DNA from: Pascua guehoae
Taxonomy: Eukaryota > Basidiomycota > Tremellomycetes > Trichosporonales > Trichosporonaceae
Direction: 5' to 3'
Length of the DNA: 64,000 bases
Assembly: GCA_001600415.1 (NCBI GenBank)
Contig: BCJX01000003.1
Span: 467,632 to 531,631 of the forward strand
The position numbers and the translations under genes were made by a program. Under the pieces are notes generated by a model. It saw only the letters and a program-made list of their open reading frames with translations. It was not told the origin of the DNA and did no database searches. Below, piece by piece: positions 1 through 9,290 of this stretch. The stretch's first letter is position 1. Every line of letters starts with the position of its first letter.

Positions 1-2
1 CA

Positions 3-59
3 AGACACAGGTTGATGCAGGCGTTCATCCTCAATGTCGACGAGGACTGGGACATCTAG
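3..59 (+). CDS. C-terminal tail of an unidentified protein (partial)
   Basis: An open frame enters from the left edge, ends at a TAG at 57-59 and reads ...MQAFILNVDEDWDI. Its codons mostly end in G or C, as in the real genes of this window. A CAG at 8-10 could instead be a 3' splice acceptor. The fragment is too short to name a family. It would converge on the minus-strand SEC21 gene, about 300 bp away. It could also be chance. Confidence 0.35.
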   Translation, partial: RHRLMQAFILNVDEDWDI

Positions 60-356
60 ACGATTGTGTGCCGGTTCGTGCACTGTTGTGTGTTGGGGTT
101 TATCTCACAAGCGCCTGTGTGGGGGTGGCGATCCCCTGTGGTATGTGGGGCCAAGTGGGGGCGAGCACTGCCGTGTAACGAGGAGGATGGGCTTGGCATC
201 ATACCTCTATCACAGTGCAGTGACCACCCGTCACAACCCAGCACCAATACCAACAAGCCAACAGCACATCTCCCAGTCGCGTCGACGTCTAGACCCACAC
301 CTTGCCACGCCGCCACCTCTTCCGCTAACGTAAGGGATCACATCAAACTACAAATA

Positions 357-3300
357 CTAAAGCGCACCCAAGAGGAGCTGCGCGTCCTTTTCCGCCTCTG
401 CCCTAACGCCAAGCTCGAGGGCGACGCCGCGGCTGGGCGAGTACGTCATGCGGCACTGGGCGAGCACCTTGCCGCCGCCGGCGACGAGGCCGCTGAGCTT
501 GAGAGTGTGCAGGAACTGGTCGGTCGGGTGTTCTGTGCCGCCGAGGGGCTGCATGCCAAACAGGTCGATGAGCTGCGTGCACACCTCGACGAGACTCTTC
601 GAGTTGGACAAGGCAAAGCGCTCCACGAGCGAGACGCCCGATGCGAGCTTGTCCCATTCGCTGTCGAAGGCGGCGTATGTTGGTGTAATGTACTGTGGTT
701 GTTAGCAACGTTGTGCAACGCCATGTGTTAAGAGATTGGACCTTCACGCAGCCCAACCCTCCACTCCTACTCACGTCCACAGGTCCCAGCTCGAGGTTCT
801 CCACCTGGTACTCGTCGTTGTACCCCTCCTCCTCTGGCTCGCCACTTGTCGGGTCAATCTCCTTGCTGACAAACTTGACGGTGCACGAGAGCCGTGCGTT
901 GGCAAAGTCGTCGGGGAACTCTCGTGTGTACGAGACATAGGCGGCCCCGCTGCCCGAGTCGGTCGTGAGGCTGGGGATGGCAAGGATAAAGTCCTCGACC
1001 AGCCCAGAGTCTTCGGACGGGAGCACGTCGACCCACACCTGCTCGAGGACCGTGTTGGGGATCGTGTTGGTGACGTTGAACTGGAACACAATGTGGTCCT
1101 TGAACACGTGCTTGACCGCCGTGACGGCGTACTCGGTCTCGCTCTCGGTAAGCTGGATGGGCTTGATCGACGACTTGAGCACGGGTCCAAAGTCGGCCAT
1201 GTCGGGAATCGCCGCCAGCTGCGCCGCGTACGACGACTGCGTCTCGGCCGCATTGGCTGGTGTCGGCGTGCCGCGCTCGGGGGCCGCTGCCGATGTCGAC
1301 GCAATCGCCTCGAGTGCCGATGGCCGCGATGTCACCTCGGCCTGCGCCTGTTCCCTGCTGACCTTTGGCACCGCCTCCACGTCGAAGGCCTCGGCGTGGC
1401 TCGTGCCGTCGTTGAGGTAGGACACGAGCGAGTTTTCCAGCGCAGCGAGCGAAAAGACCGACTGGTTGCGAACAAGCGCGTCTGCCAGCTCCTTTTCCTC
1501 GAGCACCTTGATGTACATGGCGGCGCGGTCACGGACCTCGTCGTCGACATCGTCAAGGCAACGGTTGAGCAGGACGCGGATGCTGTTGAATACGCTCTTG
1601 TCGTTGACCGACACGCCAAACTTGGCGAGCGCAGAGACGGCGGCAGCGCGCACGACGGCGTTTTCGAGCACGACGCGGTTGTAAATGTAACGAATGTATT
1701 TGGTCGGGTTGGGCGTCTTGGGTCCCTCGATACCCAGGAGGTGGAGAATGCGCACCGAGAGCTTTGTAAACTCGCAGTCCTCGATAAACTCGCACAGGTG
1801 TGCAAGTGCCGACTCGCGGCTGTCGCCAATGTACTTGATCATGTCGCAAATGGCCTCGACGACGGCGTGCTTGAAGTCATAGCCGCCCTCGTCGCGGAGC
1901 ACACCCGAGAGGAACGAGAGCATGACCGCCTGCTTGTTTGGGAACTTTAAGCAGAGCGAACGGATCGCGTCGACGACAATAATCTTGAACTCGTCGGTAA
2001 TGTCGGTCATGAATGACGAAATCTGCTTCATCAAGCGGTCGACAGACGCCTCGTTGCCCGTCTTGAGCAGCGCGGTGATCGCGTACGTCGCAATGCTGCG
2101 GTTCGAGTCGGTGATCAGGTTCTCCAGGTCCATGTTGCACGAGCTGACTGCGTCTGGGTGCGTCTGCGCAACCTTGCTGAGCGTCTTGACGGCCGCAAAC
2201 TTGATGACCGTCTTGGGCGACGCCAGGAAGAGCTGCAGGACAGCCACAGGGCGGTACAGCTCGGCAACAGTGATGCCGCGCATCTCACACAGAGCACGCG
2301 CAGCCTCAATGTTGACCATGTCCGACTTGTGACGCAGCAGCGACTCAAAGTACTCGCGCATCTGGCCCTGGAGGCTGGAATGTTAGGCTGTCGTTCTGCG
2401 GGGGTTGGAGCATACTCACTTCGGGTCATCCTCTGCGACCTTGCGCGCAAAGCGGACGAGCATGCAGATGGCCCAGGGGTTGCGGACAATGGTCGCCTGC
2501 TTGCCCGCGCCGTACTGCTGAACCATCTTGGTGACTGCGATGCGGTCCTTTTCGCGGATGAGGTAAAGGAGGCCGAGGGCGTGGTACTGCATAATGTAGC
2601 TCGAGCTCGCGACGCCCTGGTAGCCCGAGGCACCCGCCGCGCCGTACGACGAGCTCATGACCGCCTTGGCGCTCACGCCCTCCTGGACCTCGTTGGACCA
2701 CCGCTTGATGAGGTTGGACGAGATTGGGAACAGGTGGTAGGATGAAACAAGCGACGCTGACGCGACGGGAGGCGAGCGGTCGACCAGCGCCGCCTTGAAG
2801 AAGCGCTCCACACTCTGCACGCTCTGCGCCTGAATGTCAGCTACGTCCCAACCGCTCTAGCTCACGTCAATGATACGCGTAAGCGCACGGATCGCGTTGG
2901 GGCGGTAGACGACCTCGAGGTTGGGCTGCATGTCCTTCATGATCGACGAGGTGACCATGATGACGTCCTCGGCAATCGTCGACAGCTCCTTGATCACGAG
3001 GTAGACCATCTGGCGCAGCGCGGCCTGACATTAGTGCTGCCCCCATCCAGTACCGTTGTCCACCACCCACATCCTTGTGCTGGAACAGCTTGGTGACACC
3101 AAAGAAGAGCGTGGTCGCCTCCTGAGTCGAGAACGTCTCGCCCATGTAGAGCAGGTACGCCAAACGAGTCAGGAGCGCGCGGCATTTTCGGGGCGAGATT
3201 GGTGTCTCGTTGAACACCCGCGCCTCCTGCATCACCGTCGACTTGTCCTGGAAGTGAACTGCGTGTTAGCTGTGTCCGTGTTGACCACGGGAACAACGGA

Positions 3301-3431
3301 ACATCGGCGCGCGCGTTCCCAGGTCGCGCCCAAGCTCGAGCTCGATCGCAAGCTCGCCGCGCCGAGTGGTGTTGCTGTGCGCGCTACCCACCCATGCTGC
3401 CGCCCGACTCGTCGTCCTTTTTAAAGGACAT
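357..3431 (-). CDS. SEC21: Coatomer subunit gamma (gamma-COP)
   Basis: Subunit of the COPI coat, which drives Golgi-to-ER and intra-Golgi vesicle traffic. Six exons fit in phase: 3431-3392, 3258-3071, 3024-2866, 2829-2420, 2374-775, 692-357, giving 910 aa, the usual size for gamma-COP. The N-terminus [11 protein letters not shown] is typical of the family. The first two thirds are HEAT/adaptin-like repeats (for example [31 protein letters not shown]). A Ser/Ala/Pro-rich linker near residue 570 precedes the C-terminal appendage ([17 protein letters not shown]). Introns are 36-133 nt with CTAAC or CTGAC just before the acceptor, for example GCTAACACGCAG before exon 2. Single-copy housekeeping gene, lying head-to-tail with TRL1. 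Confidence 0.96.
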
Positions 3432-3766
3432 GATGGCGTGCTGTGTCGGAGTGATGAATGCTGATTGTGTTGGCTAATGTCGAGGAGGAGGTGGTGGTCG
3501 GTTGTCGAGCCGTCGTCGACGAGCGTCACCGCCAGAGCCGCCCCGGGTGCGTGTGGGCCAGGTGCGTTCCAGGTTCCCTCCCTGCTGCCAGCGAGGCGTC
3601 AGACGCGACCCACCGCCCTGACGGAACCAAATCCTCATAAACTCCGTCTGTGGCACTTCCACGTGTCGCAACCATAACAATGCCAATGCCTCTCACACCA
3701 TGTCGAGATGCCATGCATCCATGCAATTGCTATGCTAAACTATACTGATCTATGCACACTTGACTT

Positions 3767-6762
3767 CTAGTACATGCCCCTCACACGCCCCGTTCCCTTG
3801 AGCGGTCCCACAGCGACCCAGTGGACGTCACCGCCGCCTTCCACGGCCTCTCCCGCTTCGCCCGTGTTGTGGCCACGCTCGATCCCTTCGCGCGCAGTGC
3901 GTACAACGCCGCGCGACTCGAACGCCGAGATTTCGGCGGTCAGAGTCCCGACCGTGACGTGGAGGTTGGCCTCTACCTCGGCAGGCAGGATGAGAGGGAT
4001 GCCACTGGAGGGATTGTGCTCTCCGTGGACTGTACTGGGACCGTCTGCGTTGGGGTGGATATGGCCGACGACCAACGCCATGACACGGTCATCCCACACG
4101 AGATGCGTAATGTCAAAGTCGTACAGGACCGGGATGCGTGACTCGGCGAGAGTCTTGCACGTGTTCCATGCGACGCCGTGCGGTCCGGGTTCGGCGTCCT
4201 CTCCTGCTGCCTCCTTTTCAGCAGCGACGTTCTTTTCGTGAGAGAGGGTGACATGAGGGCGCGGAGTGACACGCTCGGCTGCGCGGAGGGCGGTGATGAA
4301 CTGTTTGGCCGAGGAAGCAGCAGCCTCGGGCATGGGAGTAGCGAGGGCGTCGTCGACGACGGCATTGAGGTCAAGCTCTGGTGCGAGGCCAAAGTAGCGC
4401 ACCGTCTTGCCAACACGCGCCAGGCCGTGGAACGGCGTTACGACCTTGTAGCCGGTAGTCGCAGCGAGCGCCGCGTCGATCGCCTCGGGTGTGGGTGCAG
4501 GGATACCTAGAGCCTTGACGAGACCGTCGACAACCTTGACCAGCGCGGTACGCTGGTCGTCCTCGACGCTGACCGAGATCTGCGTGTCGAAGATGGTCGG
4601 ATCCGGGGTCGTGTAGTTGCGCAAAAAGGATCCCACCACTGCCTCGTGCTCGGCGTCGACAGTGGGGTCGGGGCGAAGAGTCTGGTGGTTGTCGCCGCGG
4701 GCTACAACGCGCTCAGAGCACACACGCAAGAGACGGTGGTACGGCTGCGAGTCGATGTCCCACACGATACCAATCAAGCGCACGTTGTACGGCTTGAGCG
4801 CCTTGACAAACGCCTTTTCGTCAGACAAGCCGGCGAGCTCGGTGTAGTGCTTGTCAATGTGGTTGTTGCGGTCCGCGTACACGACGTCCTTGGTCTTGAG
4901 GAGCTCGACAATGTTCCTCTTGAACGTCGGTGCAGTCTTTTTCGACAGAATGTCGTCACTCTGCGTGTGTCCAAAGTCGAACAGCTTGTTGAGCGCAACG
5001 CCGAGCGCCGTCTTGCCTGCAGTGTCAGATGCGCAACATAAGACTAGACTTACCGCATCCAGGCACAGCCACTGGGACTAGCACCCATTTCTTTGGCAGC
5101 GTCGCCCGCTCGGCATCCCTCGCTGCCTTGTCCTGCTCTGCCCTTTGCGTCGCGCTAGGCTTCCACGTGCCCTCCTTTGCAGCCTGCCAGGTATCCTTGC
5201 CGTCCGCCTCAACCCACGCCAGGAAGCGCTCGCGCACGCGCACGACACCGCGCTCATAGTTGTCGAATAGCGCAGGCTCCTCCCTCATCATGCGGCCACA
5301 CCACTCGGCGTACACGCCAACCTCGGGACGGCGCGTCTTGGCGCGAATCTTTTTCCACAGCTCGGCCTCCTGCTGCGGCGTCGTGCGCTTCAGAAGCGGA
5401 AGCATGGCGCGTGTCGTCTCGCGGAACTGGCGGTAGAGCAGGTAGGGCTCCTCAAACTTGACCTTGAAGAAGAATGGCGCGCCGGGTCGATATGGCGGGC
5501 GTGTCATTTCGTGGCCCTCCACCGACTTGACCGTCGCGCGCACGACAAAGCCCTCGATCATCTCGCCCTCCCAGAAGCCCGTCTTGGCCGCCTCGTCGGT
5601 AAACCGCCGCACCTCGGCAGCAGAATGCAACGTCTTGTGCTTCGTCTCGATAAAGCCAAACTCGCGTGCAAACTCGCCGACCTCGTCAGGTGTCTTGGTC
5701 CCAAAGTGCGGCGTGTTGTAGTTGAGTCCGTGGAGGTGAAGGCCAGTCCAGTGCTCGGGTGTCGCAATGACATGCTCCTCAAACGAGTCGTCGCAGAGCT
5801 GCGCGTCAGAAATGTTGATGAACGGTGACTCACCTCGAGTACGGCCGTGAGGTTTTCGTCCCACAGACGCTGGGCCAGTTCCTGAGACGTCCGCCCGCTC
5901 GACTTGAGGGTCCGTGCCACCCACTGGCGGCCGACCTCGGCGTGGGCCTTGGACTCGAGTTCCTCGGCACCGTTGGATTTGGTGTCCTTGGCAGCCTTGG
6001 CCTTGTCGTCGAGCTTGACGTCTGCAAGCTTGGTCGCCAGCTCGGTGGTCTTCTCGGTCTCAATCGTCGTGCCCAGCGAATGCTTGGATGCGACGACAAT
6101 GTGGGTTGGGGAGAGTGCAGAGATGAGGATGAGGCAACCGTTCGACTTGAGCGTGAGGTGGTAGGGGGGTTCGGTGTGGGTCTCGATGGCTGACCACTGG
6201 GGGGTTAGCTGGGTGTTGAGGGAGCGGCTTGCAGCTGGAGGGGAGTTGGGCACGGAAGATGAGAGTTCATGCGGAAGGGTAGGCGGCAGGGAAGGGAGCT
6301 AACACGGAGCTCGTGATGTTCCGTCTACCACGGTCGGGAATGGGAGAGTACTCAGCACAACCTCACGCCCACACTCACACTAGTCCAAGCCATCTCGTCC
6401 GTGTTGAAGAACTTGTCATACCCCCTCGCCACGATCCTCTCCTCAACGTCACCGGTCGGGTAAACATCCAGTGCCTTCTTCGGCACCTCGGACGGTCCGG
6501 TGACCTTTTCGGTAAACAGACCGCGCGCGAGGGTGGGGAACCCATTGTCCTTCTTAAAGTACATGTGCTCAGTCATCTTCCAGCTGGTAATGTGCCTGTC
6601 TGGCACGCTCTCGCCCGGCGCGTAAAGCTTGGCGGGGTACGTGTGGACCGAGGAGCGGACAGCCTTGGGGTTGGCCTCCTTGAGTGCGCGGAGCGCAGAG
6701 AGGAGATCGGGGACCATCGCGGGGAACCTGTCGCCCGCTGTAGTGCGGGTGGCGCCCGTCAT
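3767..6762 (-). CDS. TRL1: Fungal tRNA ligase (three-domain, Trl1 type)
   Basis: Joins tRNA halves after intron removal and, in yeasts, also HAC1-type mRNA. Exons 6762-6379, 6196-5834, 5798-5054 and 5016-3767 give 913 aa. The N-terminal adenylyltransferase contains SWKMTEHMY (candidate catalytic Lys about residue 62), LARGLFT and RGYDKFFN, then LKSNGCLI after the first intron. The central kinase P-loop PGCGKTALG is rebuilt across a 37-nt intron. The C-terminal cyclic phosphodiesterase carries two HxT motifs (PHVTLSHEK and LHVTVGTL), the 2H signature. The start ATG (MTGATRT) was preferred over one 66 nt upstream because the upstream leader (MSCHQFFFLNH) looks non-coding. It is 0.7 kb from a tRNA cluster that includes an intron-bearing tRNA. 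Confidence 0.94.
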
Positions 6763-7471
6763 GGTGGTGGAGACAATGGTGGCAAGATGAAGAGGATGGT
6801 TGAGGAAGAAGAACTGGTGGCAACTCAAATGTTGAGTCGGGATCTAGTCAAGAGTGAGGATCCGCGCGCGGTGGAGGTTTCAGGCACGGCGGATTTATTT
6901 TGAAGTATAATCTGGGCAATTAGCGGAAGTATTTTGTTTAGGCCAAGGTTGCACCTGTTGCAATGTGTTGTGGTGCGTGTTGAGAAAGCGCTTGCAGCAA
7001 CATCAGGTCCTCGTAGTGCACAACTGGCGTGGAAACTGTGGCTGATGGCGATGCAGCCAGCTCTCCCTCACTATCTTCTGATCGGCACATGGATGCATGA
7101 TGGGATGGTGTCATGACCTGCTTGCCATTGTAAGGCCTTTTGTATCTTGCGGGGAGGGAGGAAGTGCCACAGCCTGCCATCGACCTCCGTCTCTGAATTC
7201 TCAATGCTCACCCGGCTGGATGGCGGCTTTGGGTCCGAGGAGACGTTCACCTGAAAGGTCAAGGCAGCCCTGCCTGCGGTTGCCTCGCGTTTGTGTCGGC
7301 CATTCTTACCATTCGACACACGAAACCTGTTAGAGACTCTTTTTTTTCGTTCTTTTTTTCAGAATCCGGACATTCCGACCTCAAAATCACCTGTTGCTAA
7401 AGGAATACTTCCCAAAAAAGTGCAGTTGACGGACCTAGCACTCTCCCGCCACCCCAAAAGTGAAGAACACT
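6763..7471. other. Intergenic, no gene seen
   Basis: Upstream region of TRL1 and downstream flank of tRNA-Ser. It is AT-richer than the genes and has short T-runs (7340-7360). No ORF with sensible codon use, and no repeat, was recognised. Confidence 0.6.
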
Positions 7472-7552
7472 CGACAACGACATGATTCGAACATGTGCTC
7501 CCGAAGGAAGTTGATTTCGAGTCAACCGCGTTAACCACTCCGCCACGTTGCC
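7472..7552 (-). tRNA. tRNA-Ser(CGA), intronless
   Basis: On the minus strand the acceptor GGCAACG pairs with CGTTGTC, and discriminator G follows. The anticodon stem GTTGA/TCAAC encloses loop CTCGAAA, giving anticodon CGA. A long variable arm (TTCCTTCGGGAG) identifies a class II serine tRNA, and the T arm is ATGTTCGAATCAT. The 81-nt gene has no room for an intron, whereas S. cerevisiae tRNA-Ser(CGA) does have one. Confidence 0.93.
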
Positions 7553-7765
7553 TGTTGAGGTGTTTCTCTAGTCACCAGAGCCGGTGGCAGGCCCCCCAAC
7601 CAGTGTGCAGAAAAACAAGCGAGCCGTTCCAGATTAAGAAACCAAAAAAACAAGCCATATCTTGAAGAATCTTACCGCCAATGTTGACTTGAGGCAACCT
7701 GACCATCACTCTGTCGCCTCCTGACCTCTGAACGCGTCGAGCAGCAGCAAAAGAGGAGGATCCCT

Positions 7766-7855
7766 TGACGTTTGACAGGGTCGAACTGCCGACCTCATGC
7801 GGAGCACGAGCATCTCGTGTTAAGCATGCGCTCTAACCAACTGAGCTAAATCGCC
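7766..7855 (-). tRNA. tRNA-Val(AAC) with about 16-nt intron
   Basis: The D arm is GCTC-AGTTGGTTA-GAGC. The anticodon stem CATGC/GCATG encloses TTAACA followed by a short insert (CGAGATGCTCGTGCTC) and C38, so the anticodon is AAC with a canonical intron after position 37. The T arm is GGCAG-TTCGACC-CTGTC. The acceptor GGCGATT/AAACGTC has one A-A mismatch and one G-U pair. The mismatch is mild, and the rest of the cloverleaf is intact. Confidence 0.85.
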
Positions 7856-8056
7856 ATTGGTGATTTTGTATCAACAATACGGGGTGTAACAGAGGTAACT
7901 GGCCGTGCGTCAAGGTTAGTTAATGTGGTTGCGGTCGCCATTGATGTTGTAGGAGCATCTGGGAGTGCTTGGGAAGGGCTCGTCCTCCCGCCTTGTGCTT
8001 GAACAATCATGCATGACTGTCCCTGATGCTTCTCTCTTGTCCCCGGGCCATTTAAT

Positions 8057-8347
8057 TCAGTGTTGATTGTCCAAGTCCGTGACGCCAGTATCGACCTGGA
8101 TGCCCAGCACGATGAGTTCGGGGTCCGACTCGTCGATTTTGCATACGACCGCGTAATCGAGGGTCCGCGGGTGGAGTGTAGATGCGCCGAGTTCGAGGGG
8201 ATAGTTGCGGACAAGTTTCAGTGGAGACGCGACGAGGTTGAGAAACGAGTACTTGGGCGAGCGGAGGTGGGCGTAAAACTCGCTCTCGAAATTGTGGGCC
8301 CACTCGGCCGAGGGGAAGATACGGGGAGGGATGCGGCGGGGGTCCAT
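8057..8347 (-). CDS. Small hypothetical protein, 96 aa
   Basis: A single-exon frame beginning MDPRRIPPRIFPSAEWAHN and ending in DTGVTDLDNQH. Codon choice favours G/C at third positions, like neighbouring genes. The protein has mixed charge, no signal peptide and no membrane segment, and the C-terminal third is acidic. I do not recognise the family. It sits between an intact and a decayed tRNA-Val. An upstream overlapping frame is Ser/Phe-rich and less convincing. A chance ORF is possible. Confidence 0.45.
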   Translation of the reverse strand: MDPRRIPPRIFPSAEWAHNFESEFYAHLRSPKYSFLNLVASPLKLVRNYPLELGASTLHPRTLDYAVVCKIDESDPELIVLGIQVDTGVTDLDNQH

Positions 8348-8520
8348 GGCGATTGGCTGAGGTATTGGCGGAGAAAGGAGAATAAGGAGGATGAAGACGA
8401 TGACAAGAAGCTGGGAATCCTCTTAGGGGCTTGCAAGAGGGGTCTCCCATGCGTGCTTCAGGGGCGGGGCATGCGAGCTACCTGGGCAGATAATCTACAC
8501 GTGTGCACGTGTATTGTGTG

Positions 8521-8610
8521 TGATCAAGCCGCGTCGACGTGGAGTGCGTGCGAAGCACGAATGTCTCGCGTTAAGCATGCGGTGTTAACAAAGGGGCTGA
8601 CGAATGGCCA
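8521..8610 (-). pseudogene. Decayed tRNA-Val(AAC) copy
   Basis: On the plus strand, GAAGCACGAATGTCTCGCG, the anticodon region GTTAAGCATGCG and the following bases match the complement of the intact tRNA-Val(AAC) at 7766-7855 in about four of five positions across the anticodon arm and intron. The D arm and acceptor are much weaker, so no cloverleaf forms. Because the intron is retained, this looks like a DNA-level duplicate rather than a copy of mature tRNA. Confidence 0.6.
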
Positions 8611-9276
8611 TGACTGATCGCCAGCTATACTTACCCGATGGACCAAGTGCTGGCACCTTGTGTGGGTTCTTTGGGTCAAGCCCAACGTTTGTTTGTGGGT
8701 CGAAGTACTGTTACACAGGCGCATGGGCGTGTATTTAACACGTGTACGCGTGTAGGGTGTGCGGTTGTGCCTCGTTGACTTAGAATGCGGCTCCGAAGGA
8801 GGCCGGGGAGGTACACCGCATGTCAGGCGACGTGGCAAGGCAGCAGCATGTGCATGTGCATATGGCGAAGTGTGAGCCTTAACAGGCCATCGTTCCAAGT
8901 GGCCCTCTCCTTCATGTACAGTTGCCAGGTGCAGGGCAGCTCAACGTCGCATGCCGCCAGACAACACCGGCTGCAGTGTACATATGGAAGGTTGCAGTCC
9001 TCAAAGCTCCCAGGTTGAACATATATTGAGCAAGCGACCTTTGTACGCTCACAGAAAAGGGCATAGGCCAAGCTACATGCACGGGGTGTGGGTGTTCTGC
9101 ATGCACTGGTGGCAGCAAAGTGGCATCCAGTGTCCCTAACATTGTCACCACTTACCCCAGGATGCCACATTGCCGAACCGATGCCGAACCTATCACGTGA
9201 CCCCGCCGGCGCTGATGAAAGTCGGCCACCTCGTTCGCTCTCCCACCTTTCGGCTCAACAACATCCCACACCACCA
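8611..9276. other. Intergenic, no gene seen
   Basis: Upstream flank of the PPR-like gene. ORFs in all frames are short and rich in His, Cys and Met (HMHMHMLL-like), as expected from CATG-rich non-coding DNA. Nothing further was recognised. Confidence 0.5.
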
Positions 9277-9283
9277 TATAAAA
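9277..9283 (+). promoter_or_regulatory. TATA-like element very close to the start codon
   Basis: TATAAAA ends 7 bp before the ATG at 9291. If it is a working TATA box, transcription would begin downstream of that ATG, which casts doubt on the annotated start. If the ATG is right, the motif is fortuitous. Confidence 0.3.
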
Positions 9284-9290
9284 CACGCGC

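Noticed and set aside
736..1950. 404-codon plus-strand frame opposite SEC21
   Set aside because: It is the mirror of a highly conserved gamma-COP exon. Its protein is an Arg/Leu/Val/Asp-rich antisense shadow typical of GC-rich genes.
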